Shown here: piece by piece, positions 43,790-51,948 of the stretch
How positions within the stretch are numbered: position 1 is the stretch's first letter
Layout of the letters: the number at the start of each line of letters is the position of its first letter
Assembly (NCBI GenBank): GCA_965613025.1
Contig: CBFDUE010000002.1
Span: 1-64,000 of the forward strand
Source: CAYTXJ01 sp965613025
GTDB taxonomy: Bacteria; Desulfobacterota; DSM-4660; Desulfatiglandales; JALVMZ01
Direction: 5' to 3'
Length of the DNA: 64,000 bases
Notes under the pieces: model-generated
Seen by the model: the letters and a program-made list of their open reading frames with translations, nothing else
Told to the model about the DNA's origin: nothing
Databases searched by the model: none
Position numbers and translations under genes: made by a program

Positions 43790-45604
43790 TTATTTCACAC
43801 CATAAAAGAAATATATAATCGTTAGCATTACTACCAGGAAGATGATGGTCATGAAAGCACCGGCCTTGGCGTAGTCCACGGTGCGATACCCACCCGGGCG
43901 CATGATTAAAGCGTTGACCTGATGGGTGGGGAGTACAAATGTGTTGGAGGCGGACAATCCCACAACCAAAGCCGCCATTCTGGGGTCTCCTCCTGCCATA
44001 ACTGCCATATTCATACAAAGGGGCACAAGCAAGACAGTGGCTCCCACGTTGGAAATGACGAGGGTAAAAAACGAAGTCATCACACCAACTATGGCAAGTA
44101 AACCAATAGGTGAGACTTGCCCAACAATGTCCAACACCTTCTTTGCGATGAATGCGGCAGTGCCTGTTTGTTCAAAGGCAATTCCCAGGGGAATCAATCC
44201 GCCCAGTAAAAACACAGTCATCCAGTCTACTGAATGGTAGGCCTCGTCAACAGAAAGCACACCGGTGATAATCATCCCAAGAGCCCCAGACATGAGAGCA
44301 ACCGACAGACGGACATCGAAGAAAATTATTTGTGCCAGCGCAACCACGAGCCATATGACAGCCCACTTGGCCTTTTCAGGCCTCAAAATCTCGCCCTCTA
44401 AGGGGGTCGCAAAGGTTAGAATACGGGGCTGGGGTAAATTTTTTATCCTGTGGAATCGATCCCATGGACCCTGCAGCAGTATCGTATCTCCCATCTTAAG
44501 CTTTACATGATTAATCCCCGCATAGTAAATCCTTGAGCCCTTGTTCACAGCCACAGGATTGATTCCAAAGCGCTCCTGGAATTTTGTCTGTCCCAGGGTC
44601 TTACCAATGAGCTCTGAACGAGGAGACACCACTGTTTCCACAAGACCAGCGTTAGTTCGGGCAAACTCATCGGCAAAAAAATCAAGCCCGGCCTTTAAGG
44701 CCCACCCCTTGTCCTGAGCGAGCCTCTGGACCCTTTCGAGCGCCCCCATTATCACGATGTCATCCCCAGGAGATATGGTATCAGCCTTGGATGCGGTCAA
44801 TTTCTTCTTGCCTGTCTTCACGTTTCCTATTGCAACCACCGTCACCAGGTAATCCCTTCTTATATTTAACTCCTCAAGTGTCTTGGGACCATCGAAATCC
44901 TCTGGAATATGGAGCTCATAGGGCTGGTCGAGGGCCTGGTATTCTTGTACCAACATGGCCGTTATACCCTTGTCTCCCTCTCCTTTGCTGGCAGGAAGCA
45001 CAAACTTACCGAAAAGGAGAAAATAAAGCACTGCACTGGAAAGCAGACACACACCGATTGGTGTCTGAGTGAACAGGCCGAAAGGCTCCAGCTTTTTGCC
45101 ACCTAAAACCAGGAGGTCATTCAAGAGAATAGTTGGGCTTGCTCCAACGAGGGTCAAGGTTCCACCTATGATGGCGCAAAACCCCATGGGCATGAGGAGC
45201 CGGGAAACCGGGATATCCAGCCGCTTGGCAATACGCTGGGCCGCAGGGAGAAAAAGTGCAGCAGCTCCAATATTTTGCATCATTGATGAGATTAAGCCTA
45301 CTGTCGTAGCAATAAGGGCCATTATCCGCTTCTCACTGTGCCCGCCCAACTTGATTATTGGAGCAGCCACCTTATTCATAACACCGGTCTTGTCTAGCCC
45401 TGCCCCTATAATTATTACCGCAATGATTGATACAACCGCGTTACTGCTCAGGCCAGAGAAGGCCTGCTGTGGGGTAACGAGGCCTATCAGCGGCAAAAGC
45501 ACCATCATAATGATGCCTACCACATCAACCCGCACCCATTCAAAAACGAACAGAACAATGGCAAATGCAAGCACAATTAGAGTAAGAATCATATCAGTTG
45601 TCAT
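43790..45604 (-). CDS. SLC13-family anion permease with TrkA-C domains
   Basis: 604 aa. Twelve or so helices of the SLC13/ArsB type, with the paired signatures MQNIGAAALFLPAAQRIA...GTLTLVGASPTILLNDL in the first half and SNVGATVLLVPLCMNMA...SASNTFVLPTHQVNALI in the second. Between them (about residues 205-370) are two cytoplasmic TrkA-C-type regions. Sulfate, dicarboxylate or similar anions are probable substrates. GGAGG precedes the ATG by seven bases. Confidence 0.9.
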   Translation of the reverse strand: MTTDMILTLIVLAFAIVLFVFEWVRVDVVGIIMMVLLPLIGLVTPQQAFSGLSSNAVVSIIAVIIIGAGLDKTGVMNKVAAPIIKLGGHSEKRIMALIATTVGLISSMMQNIGAAALFLPAAQRIAKRLDIPVSRLLMPMGFCAIIGGTLTLVGASPTILLNDLLVLGGKKLEPFGLFTQTPIGVCLLSSAVLYFLLFGKFVLPASKGEGDKGITAMLVQEYQALDQPYELHIPEDFDGPKTLEELNIRRDYLVTVVAIGNVKTGKKKLTASKADTISPGDDIVIMGALERVQRLAQDKGWALKAGLDFFADEFARTNAGLVETVVSPRSELIGKTLGQTKFQERFGINPVAVNKGSRIYYAGINHVKLKMGDTILLQGPWDRFHRIKNLPQPRILTFATPLEGEILRPEKAKWAVIWLVVALAQIIFFDVRLSVALMSGALGMIITGVLSVDEAYHSVDWMTVFLLGGLIPLGIAFEQTGTAAFIAKKVLDIVGQVSPIGLLAIVGVMTSFFTLVISNVGATVLLVPLCMNMAVMAGGDPRMAALVVGLSASNTFVLPTHQVNALIMRPGGYRTVDYAKAGAFMTIIFLVVMLTIIYFFYGVK

Positions 45605-45766
45605 AGCCTATTCCTCCGTCTCAGTAATTTTGAAGCGCATCCGGCTCTGGACTTCGCAGACGGATGCATTTCACTCTGAAACAAAGACAAGCTATCCCTA
45701 CCAGATTGTGAAAAAAATTGCAAGAAAGTAAATAAGGCAACCCACTATTCTGTGGGTGGAAATTGA

Positions 45767-46618
45767 TCATGAATAATCTGGTGGATGCACATCACAATGA
45801 ACCTCCTTTACCCCAGGGATGGAACCCACTATATTAAGAACTTCCTTGAATATATCTTTCATGATCCTTTCCTTCACCTTCTCTTGAACCTCCAAGCGGC
45901 TTGCCCCTGTCTTTCTGATTTTTCCAGCCTCTACCTTAAGTTGAACCACCCCCTTTGAGACGGTAACCTCTGCCTCGCATAAACCAAATAGGGCAGCCTC
46001 CACGTGGGTTCTCAAAGCCAGATCAGCCAAATTCTGTAAAACTTTCTCATCAACCCTGAATTGCTCACTCTCTGCCGCAGTACATATGAGATCGCAGGCC
46101 TCATCTATCCCTAACCGGTCAATGCGAATGATCATGTCATAGAGCATTGGATTGTTGATTTCCCTATTGTAAAGATACCGCGTCCACAGCACCCTCTGCC
46201 TGTCATCTGCTTTTATCCTTTTCAGAGCCTCGTCCTTAGAAATCCCCTCTTGTTGCTGCATAAAAGCTACCCTGCTTTCTAAATCCGCTATTATCCGTAC
46301 TTTGAGCACATTGGGAAATTCTGGGATCAAAAGATGTCCGGCATGACCATGGTATACCACATTGTCATTCTTCACATGCTCCAGGAGGGCTGCCTTTATG
46401 TAAAGTAGATAACGCTCGCGACCATGAGTTATTCTTTCAAGAATGGAGGGAGCGTCATGTATGGACTTGGTGAGCTTCAACTCTGGCACATCAAAAAATT
46501 TAGAGGCCTCTATCAGCACCTCCCTACTAATACACTCATAGCCCAATTTGGCTGCCACCTTTTCAGCAATCTCTTTGCCGTGACTGAAAGACCCTCTGGA
46601 AATGGTTATTATGGCCAC
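45767..46618 (-). CDS. cytidylate-kinase-like protein with C-terminal extra domain
   Basis: 283 aa. The P-loop-like N-terminus AIITISRGSFSHGKEIAEKVAAKLGYECISRE and the DDRQRVLWTRYLYNREINNP segment match the cytidylate-kinase-like family (PF13189). The last 80 residues form a small alpha/beta domain (EVTVSKGVVQLKVEAGK...VPGVKEVHCDVHP), BON-like in layout. The GTG at 46618 has a perfect AAAGGAGGAG site; an ATG at 46666 upstream has none. It probably regulates the adjacent permease rather than making CDP. Confidence 0.85.
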   Translation of the reverse strand: MAIITISRGSFSHGKEIAEKVAAKLGYECISREVLIEASKFFDVPELKLTKSIHDAPSILERITHGRERYLLYIKAALLEHVKNDNVVYHGHAGHLLIPEFPNVLKVRIIADLESRVAFMQQQEGISKDEALKRIKADDRQRVLWTRYLYNREINNPMLYDMIIRIDRLGIDEACDLICTAAESEQFRVDEKVLQNLADLALRTHVEAALFGLCEAEVTVSKGVVQLKVEAGKIRKTGASRLEVQEKVKERIMKDIFKEVLNIVGSIPGVKEVHCDVHPPDYS

Positions 46619-46912
46619 TGGGGATCTCCTCCTTTCTGCTCGGTTTAAGGTCTGCCCTTGAAGCATGGATGTTTTGGTTTATGAGATTTCTTTTCAAAAA
46701 GAGACACAGCTTCTGGAAAATAAAATTTAGTTTACCTTATTTAGCTATTGGGATCAATTCCTTTTTTTACGTAAAAACGGATGAGTCTTAGTGTTCTGTC
46801 ATTGAAATACCGCCCTTCTTCTAACCTTTGTGGTAGTTGAAAGTACCTCCGAATGTATTATATGCGAAAATTTCATCTGCCAGAGTAACTTGATTTAAAC
46901 ATTTATCTATAG

Positions 46913-46938
46913 ACCAAAGATAATCTCTTTGGTATGAT
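46913..46938 (+). promoter_or_regulatory. palindrome overlapping a TATGAT box
   Basis: ACCAAAGA-TAATC-TCTTTGGT (46913-46933) is a perfect 8-bp inverted repeat touching TATGAT (46933-46938), six bases before the ATG at 46945. It may be an operator over a promoter that gives a leaderless message. The rest of spacer 46619-46944 shows nothing firm. Confidence 0.4.
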
Positions 46939-46944
46939 AATTTT

Positions 46945-47367
46945 ATGAAGGGTCTATTGCTTAGATGGTTTATACTTTCCCTTTCCATATTACTCACATC
47001 CTATATATTAGATGGAATAGAGGTTAGTGGCTTCTTTAGCGCCTTCTTTGCAGCGGCCATCTTAGGAGTATTGAATGCCTTTCTAAGGCCAGTCCTTATA
47101 ATACTCACTCTGCCTTTAAACATAATAACTTTGGGTCTCTTTACATTTATTATAAATGCCATGCTTCTTAAGATGGCATCCAGTGTAATTATGGGTTTTG
47201 AGGTTCATGGATTTTGGGCTGCCATATTTGGCTCTCTATTTATAAGCACAATTGGGTGGATACTAAATCTTTTTATCGGAGCACATGGAAATATTGAATA
47301 TCTTAAGAAAACGAAGAGAAAAAAGGTAATTGATTTAAAAGAGACAGAGAGAGACTTTTGGGAATAA
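46945..47367 (+). CDS. phage-holin-like (YvlD-type) membrane protein
   Basis: 140 aa with four hydrophobic helices and the motif GVLNAFLRPVLIILTLPLNIITLGLFTFIINAMLL, defining the family PF04020 (holin superfamily IV/YvlD). Despite the name these are chromosomal inner-membrane proteins of unknown role, often tied to envelope stress. The tail is charged (KKTKRKKVIDLKETERDFWE). Confidence 0.9.
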   Translation: MKGLLLRWFILSLSILLTSYILDGIEVSGFFSAFFAAAILGVLNAFLRPVLIILTLPLNIITLGLFTFIINAMLLKMASSVIMGFEVHGFWAAIFGSLFISTIGWILNLFIGAHGNIEYLKKTKRKKVIDLKETERDFWE

Positions 47368-47369
47368 CC

Positions 47370-48170
47370 TCAGCTTTTAAATAGCCCTTTTATCTTTTCA
47401 TGACTTATTCTGAGATAATCCCTGTCCCTGGAAAATACCTCTAAGGTAATTGTTCCTCTGTAGTCTATATCCTTTAGGGAAGTTATTATTTGCTCTAAGG
47501 GCAGATTTCCTGCTCCCAGGGGTAGATGTTCATCTGACTTTCCAAAGTTATCGCTAAGATGCACATGCCTTATATGATCTTTAAATGTCTTTATAAATTC
47601 CAGTGTCCTCTTAGAGCCCCTATCCCCAATATGTGCATGGGCAGGATCATAAGTGATTCCAATGGAAGGAAACCGATCTAAGAGTTCAAAGAAGTCTTCA
47701 ATTTCTGTCATAAGTCCAGATCTTTCAAACATATTTTCCACACAGAGTTCAATTCCCAATTCATTTGCCACATTGACTACTTCTTCCAAAAATTCCATTG
47801 CCATCTCTTTTATCTCTTCTTTTAAAAATGAACCCAGTCCTCTTATGGAAGGGGGATGGATGGTAATCCTTAAAGGGGATAACAAAGAGGCAACCCTTAA
47901 GGATTCCATTATCTCTTTTTGGGATGCGGCCCTGATTGAAGGGGTAAGATCCGCAGGACTTAGAAATGTGGGCATATGACACAATACCTTCAGTCCGAAT
48001 TGAATTGTGGCATCTCTTATCTTATCTATCTTTGTCTCTATCTCTTTGTAATGCGAAAGAGGTGCATCCATAGTGATCTCAATAAAGTCAAATCCCATCC
48101 TGCCAATGGTATGGATCTCATCTAAAAGATCCCTTAAAGGAGAATTCATGGCACCAAAAAGAATATTCAT
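47370..48170 (-). CDS. sugar phosphate isomerase/epimerase-like TIM barrel
   Basis: 266 aa of the xylose isomerase-like/AP endonuclease 2 barrel. FDFIEITMDAPL, LCVENMFERSG, IGITYDPAHAH, HIRHVHLSDN and GTITLEVFSRD provide the Glu, Asp and His metal ligands. Substrate unknown. Convergent with the preceding gene (two-base gap). Confidence 0.85.
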   Translation of the reverse strand: MNILFGAMNSPLRDLLDEIHTIGRMGFDFIEITMDAPLSHYKEIETKIDKIRDATIQFGLKVLCHMPTFLSPADLTPSIRAASQKEIMESLRVASLLSPLRITIHPPSIRGLGSFLKEEIKEMAMEFLEEVVNVANELGIELCVENMFERSGLMTEIEDFFELLDRFPSIGITYDPAHAHIGDRGSKRTLEFIKTFKDHIRHVHLSDNFGKSDEHLPLGAGNLPLEQIITSLKDIDYRGTITLEVFSRDRDYLRISHEKIKGLFKS

Positions 48171-48185
48171 CTTTTAAGGAATCTC

Positions 48186-48542
48186 CTATTCTTTTATAAG
48201 AGAAAATCTGATTCCATGATCAGTAACCACTATAAATCTATCCTTAATTTTATTTTTATATCTGTTTAATAACTCTCTAAGAACCTTTATTTTATTAGGA
48301 AATCTTTCATCATCTAATCTTAGAAGGATGATACCCTTATGGGGTCTTCCCTCTCTATATACTTTAGTTCCAAAGTCTTTATCACTGGTAATTAAAATCC
48401 ATTCTTCAGTATAGGCCTTTTCTAAAATCTTATCATCGTCCAAACCTCTTTCTTGCTCATAAACAGAAAATACTTCATATCCTTCTTCTCTCAACCAGTT
48501 AGCTACATTTGGTCCAATACACTCATCAACCATAAATCGCAT
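48186..48542 (-). CDS. DUF5615 PIN-like toxin
   Basis: 118 aa. PIN-like layout: MVDECIGPNVANWLREEGYEVFSV has the first Asp, ILITSDKDFGTKVY the DxDF signature, and IILLRL follows. Such proteins accompany DUF433 antitoxins and are presumed RNases. The start ATG shares a base with the DUF433 stop (TGATG). Confidence 0.85.
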   Translation of the reverse strand: MRFMVDECIGPNVANWLREEGYEVFSVYEQERGLDDDKILEKAYTEEWILITSDKDFGTKVYREGRPHKGIILLRLDDERFPNKIKVLRELLNRYKNKIKDRFIVVTDHGIRFSLIKE

Positions 48543-48787
48543 CAAATGGCCTCTTTCTCTAAGGGGAGAAAATCAACTTCACTGAGGGAACGACTGGCAA
48601 AAAGGAGACAGGCTTTTATATCATCTTCCGTAAGCCCCTTATATTCCTCTAAAATTTCATCTACCTTCACCCCTTGAGCTAAAATTTTTAAGATATATTC
48701 AACTGTAAGTCTTGTGCCTTTAATAATAGGTTTTCCTACCATTATATTAGGATTTATTTCTATTCTTTCCATAAGATTTTTGTCCAT
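48542..48787 (-). CDS. DUF433 antitoxin
   Basis: 81 aa with the DUF433 signature RIEINPNIMVGKPIIKGTRLTVEYILKILAQG. It is a probable DNA-binding antitoxin for the PIN-like protein. The ATG at 48787 has GAAGGAG upstream; an ATG five codons earlier is possible. Confidence 0.88.
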   Translation of the reverse strand: MDKNLMERIEINPNIMVGKPIIKGTRLTVEYILKILAQGVKVDEILEEYKGLTEDDIKACLLFASRSLSEVDFLPLEKEAI

Positions 48788-48821
48788 ATTTAACTCCTTC
48801 AAACTTCTTTAACTTAAACAT

Positions 48822-50282
48822 CTATTTTATATTCAAAATCTTTTTTACAATCTCTTTGTCGTGTTCATAGTCAATAACCCTTTGAAGCATTATCTTCTGA
48901 GTCATTACAGGTCCTGCGCCATGCCAGGTGCCCACTCCGTGCATGCCTGCTGTCCAGTGTTGCAAGAGTTTGTGGACTTTTAGGATATTTTCTGTTGGAA
49001 CATCAGAACCAAAGCTATAGAATTCTTCCATATAGTCCTTGGTCTCTGGATTTCTTAGGTCCTTAAGAGAGGGCATAGTTACAATCAGCCCTCCTCCGAT
49101 ATCTCCTGCAAGTGCCATCACCCTCCAGAAAGAATTACATACATTTAGCTTTGATACATTCCCCATAAGCTCATCTGGCAGATACACTCCGGAGCCCTTT
49201 GGGACTTCAGAACCCTTCTGAGCAGCTGCCATTCCACAGGCCCTGCATGTCTCCCTCAATACCACCATCTCCATCAATTCTTCATTTATATGGGTGGCCT
49301 TCTCAAGCCCTTTGTATTCCTGTATCAGCTTACATGCCCCTATTATCTGATTCATAAATCCCACCTTACATGTTCCACCACAGGTCATACGATGGGTTCT
49401 GGCAAAACGGGCAACCATCTTACCTGCATACTGATATTCCCCACACATAAAGACCCTTTCCCATGGCACAAACACATTATCAAATACGATCATAGAGGTC
49501 TCTCTCTGACCATATATGGGATTTCCAAGCTCACTTAGATCCTCTGCCATATCCCTTTCTGCTGAATATGGGGAATACTGGCATATATAGGTTATTCCTT
49601 CTGTATCAGTGGGGATCGCAAAGGCAATGGAATAGTCTTCCTCTCCTTCATAGTGAGCTGCCTGTGGCAATACCACAAGCTCATTGCTTGCATATGCCCC
49701 ACTTATATTAATCTTTGCCCCCCTTACATATATTCCATTTTTATCCCTATCTACCACCTTAAGGGAGAGATAGGGATCGGGCCAGTCAAGCACCTTCTGA
49801 CTTCTCTTACCCCTGGGTTCAGTTAATGCTCCTGCAACAGATAGGTCTTCTCTCTGAACCATCTTGAGATATTCTAAAAATCTTTCATGATATTCCTTTC
49901 CAAGATCTCTTTGCATCTCCCAGGTGGTGCTTGCCAAGGAATGGAATGCGTCATATCCAACACATCTATAGATGCAGGTTCCGAGCATCTCAGCAGTAAA
50001 GGTGCCTACTTCTGCCTTCTTTATGAGATCTTCCACACTCCCACTTACATGGGTGTAACGATTTACCACATCCTCAATTAAGGGGGAGTGACATGTCATC
50101 AGATCACGATATTCCGGATCAAGTGCCCATGCATACGATGCCTTATTTGCCTCAATCACTGTTCTTGTATTTCTGTTTTCAAAGATATCATCAACCCTTT
50201 TACCATTCATAAAGATATTAAGCTGTTTCCTATCTTTTAAACTCTTTTCAAATTCTTCAGGACTCTTGAGTGCCATATCCAA
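48822..50282 (-). CDS. 4-hydroxybutyryl-CoA dehydratase / vinylacetyl-CoA delta-isomerase family
   Basis: 486 aa of the HpaB-like flavoprotein family. The C103-x3-C107 pair (GTCIYRCVGY) and the RTHRMTCGGTCK segment provide cysteines and a histidine at the iron-sulfur ligand positions of 4-hydroxybutyryl-CoA dehydratase, which separates it from flavin-only HpaB. Reaction: 4-hydroxybutyryl-CoA to crotonyl-CoA with FAD and a 4Fe-4S cluster. With ptb/buk elsewhere in the window, it could feed a butyrate or 4-aminobutyrate route; the exact substrate is inferred. Confidence 0.88.
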   Translation of the reverse strand: MDMALKSPEEFEKSLKDRKQLNIFMNGKRVDDIFENRNTRTVIEANKASYAWALDPEYRDLMTCHSPLIEDVVNRYTHVSGSVEDLIKKAEVGTFTAEMLGTCIYRCVGYDAFHSLASTTWEMQRDLGKEYHERFLEYLKMVQREDLSVAGALTEPRGKRSQKVLDWPDPYLSLKVVDRDKNGIYVRGAKINISGAYASNELVVLPQAAHYEGEEDYSIAFAIPTDTEGITYICQYSPYSAERDMAEDLSELGNPIYGQRETSMIVFDNVFVPWERVFMCGEYQYAGKMVARFARTHRMTCGGTCKVGFMNQIIGACKLIQEYKGLEKATHINEELMEMVVLRETCRACGMAAAQKGSEVPKGSGVYLPDELMGNVSKLNVCNSFWRVMALAGDIGGGLIVTMPSLKDLRNPETKDYMEEFYSFGSDVPTENILKVHKLLQHWTAGMHGVGTWHGAGPVMTQKIMLQRVIDYEHDKEIVKKILNIK

Positions 50283-50363
50283 TACTCCTTAATAAAAGAT
50301 TTTTGAGATAATATCTGATATATCCATCCTGTTAGCAACAAAATTTTTGAAAGTATAAAGAAT

Positions 50364-50408
50364 AAAAAAAACCCCCCTCTGAATCCCATTACAGGATTCA
50401 GGGAGGAT
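50364..50408 (-). terminator. intrinsic terminator of the pilin gene
   Basis: On the minus strand CCTCCCTGAATCC pairs with GGATTCAGAGGGG around a short loop, followed by eight T's. About twenty bases after the pilin stop. Confidence 0.8.
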
Positions 50409-50428
50409 ATTAAAAGCCAGATTAATTC

Positions 50429-50794
50429 TTAGGTAGTTGGAAGAGAAACTGTTCCAGATGCTGTTCCATCACTTACACTTGCAGCAGTGCCAGAAGCTGT
50501 AATTGAAACCGGGTCCCCAGCACCATATGAGAGTTTAAAGTCTCCTGCATCGGTTCCAAATTCGCTTGTCTTTACATCTGATGCCTTTGGAACCCTTCCA
50601 TTTTGAAGTATAAATTTGGCCGCCCACTGATTCACCCTTGCCTTACCTTCGGCCACCGCTGCCATTGCTGCCTGGTTCTTTGCCTCGGTTGTAAGACTCA
50701 TATATCTTGGAACTGCAACCGCTGCCAGAATACCTAAGATAATTAATACCGCAATAATTTCAATTAATGTAAAACCTCCATCTCTAGCTCTCAT
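50429..50794 (-). CDS. type IV pilin-like major prepilin
   Basis: 121 aa. Prepilin leader MRARDGG cut before FTLIEIIAVLIILGILAAV, with Glu5 present; the mature protein has a Gly/Ala/Ser/Thr-rich C-terminus without cysteines. ATG 50794 follows GGAGGAAGAG. Given the MSHA-type export genes nearby, it could be the MshA-like subunit. It is separately transcribed with its own terminator. Confidence 0.9.
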   Translation of the reverse strand: MRARDGGFTLIEIIAVLIILGILAAVAVPRYMSLTTEAKNQAAMAAVAEGKARVNQWAAKFILQNGRVPKASDVKTSEFGTDAGDFKLSYGAGDPVSITASGTAASVSDGTASGTVSLPTT

Positions 50795-50827
50795 CTCTTC
50801 CTCCATAGATTTAATTAAATTAAAAGA

Positions 50828-50843
50828 TGTGAAATAAATCACA
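50828..50843. promoter_or_regulatory. perfect CRP/FNR-type site, TGTGA-N6-TCACA
   Basis: TGTGAAATAAATCACA is the complete CRP half-site pair with a 6-base spacer, extended to a 9-bp inverted repeat (50824-50847). It lies 34 bases before the pilin ATG, downstream of its likely promoter, and between the divergent pilin and HD-protein genes. Confidence 0.6.
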
Positions 50844-50868
50844 TCTTCTTTATAAAGATTTAGTTTGT

Positions 50869-50897
50869 TTATTAAAGAGATATATGTTATTTGTCAA
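50869..50897 (-). promoter_or_regulatory. candidate pilin promoter
   Basis: Minus strand: TTGACA (50897-50892), 17-base spacer, TAATAA (50874-50869). Start near 50862 would put the CRP-type palindrome in the early leader, where binding would block elongation. Confidence 0.4.
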
Positions 50898-50925
50898 GAG
50901 TAATTTATAGAGAAAGGAGAATTAT

Positions 50926-51825
50926 ATGCAGATTGTTCAACTATCTAAGCTTGTGGATATGGACAACCCCTATAGAGTAATGGAAGAGGTCAAAACGATT
51001 ATAAGGGATATATATGGAGATTATGATTTTAATATAATTGATCAGGTATTCAGTGACACTCTGGATCTCTTCATGGGTAGATATCCTGGCTATAAGGCAT
51101 GCAATTGCAGATATCATGATCTTATTCATACCACCGATACTCTTCTTGCAATGGCAAGACTTATCCATGGGGCAGTGCTAAATGGGATGAAATTCAGCAC
51201 TAAAGATCTGGATCTTGGCATATCCTCTGCCCTTCTTCATGATACAGGATATATACAAAAGCTTGGTGATGATGAAGGAACTGGGGCCAAATATACCCTT
51301 GTGCATATTGATAGAAGCATTGAGTTTTCAAAGAGATATCTTCCAAGGCTGGGATTTTCTGAAAGGGATTTCAGATATGTGGAATCAATACTTAGATGCA
51401 CGGGATTGAATGTAAGAATAGAGGAGGTAGAGTTCTTCTCAAAAGAGCATGAACTTTTGGGTAAGATGCTTGGAACCGCTGATCTTATGGGACAGATGGC
51501 ATCCAGAACCTACTTAGAGAAGCTCCCGTATCTATACAGTGAATTTAAAGAGGGCAAGGTGCCAGGGTATGAAAGTGAGTTTGATCTGATAAAGAAGACA
51601 CCCGATTTTTATAGATGGACACTTAAGAGATTTAAAGAGGAATTTGATTCTGTCTATAGATTTATGAAAGATCATTTTGAAAAGAGATGGGGCATCAGAG
51701 ATGATCTATATATGATAACCATTGAAAAAAACATTAATTATTTGGAATATATCATTAAGGAACATCCCAAAGATTATAGAAGATATCTTAGAAGAAGATT
51801 GGACAGAGTGGTGCTTAAGAGATAA
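50926..51825 (+). CDS. HD-domain metal-dependent phosphohydrolase
   Basis: 299 aa. HD superfamily residues: CRYHDLIHT (about residue 63), SALLHDTGY with the HD pair near residue 107, and a following conserved His in VHIDRS. Layout is reminiscent of cyclic-nucleotide or nucleotide hydrolases, but no GYP motif is seen. A GAAAGGAG ribosome site precedes the ATG. It is divergent from the pilin gene, sharing the regulatory region. A repeat copy starts two bases after its stop. Confidence 0.8.
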   Translation: MQIVQLSKLVDMDNPYRVMEEVKTIIRDIYGDYDFNIIDQVFSDTLDLFMGRYPGYKACNCRYHDLIHTTDTLLAMARLIHGAVLNGMKFSTKDLDLGISSALLHDTGYIQKLGDDEGTGAKYTLVHIDRSIEFSKRYLPRLGFSERDFRYVESILRCTGLNVRIEEVEFFSKEHELLGKMLGTADLMGQMASRTYLEKLPYLYSEFKEGKVPGYESEFDLIKKTPDFYRWTLKRFKEEFDSVYRFMKDHFEKRWGIRDDLYMITIEKNINYLEYIIKEHPKDYRRYLRRRLDRVVLKR

Positions 51826-51827
51826 TC

Positions 51828-51946
51828 GAGAGCTTTACATAACCCTTTTCACACTGGGGGTTACACCCCCAGACCCCCAAAAATTAACTTAAAATAAGCC
51901 ATAATTACAGCTTTTTTCTGAGAGCTTTGAATTTTTCAAAGCTCTC
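51828..51946 (+). repeat. dispersed hairpin repeat, copy D
   Basis: 119-bp copy filling the whole gap between the convergent HD-protein gene and mshG-like gene. Left end GAGAGCTTTACATAACCC, hairpin CTGGGGGTTACACCCCCAG, then the 12-bp terminal stem, here with a TTT instead of an AAA loop, as if that hairpin were inverted relative to copies A-C. Confidence 0.85.
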
Positions 51947-51948
51947 AA

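Noticed and set aside
43758..44018. 86-codon minus ORF and several plus ORFs inside the SLC13 permease gene
   Set aside because: Out-of-frame shadows of a well-supported permease.
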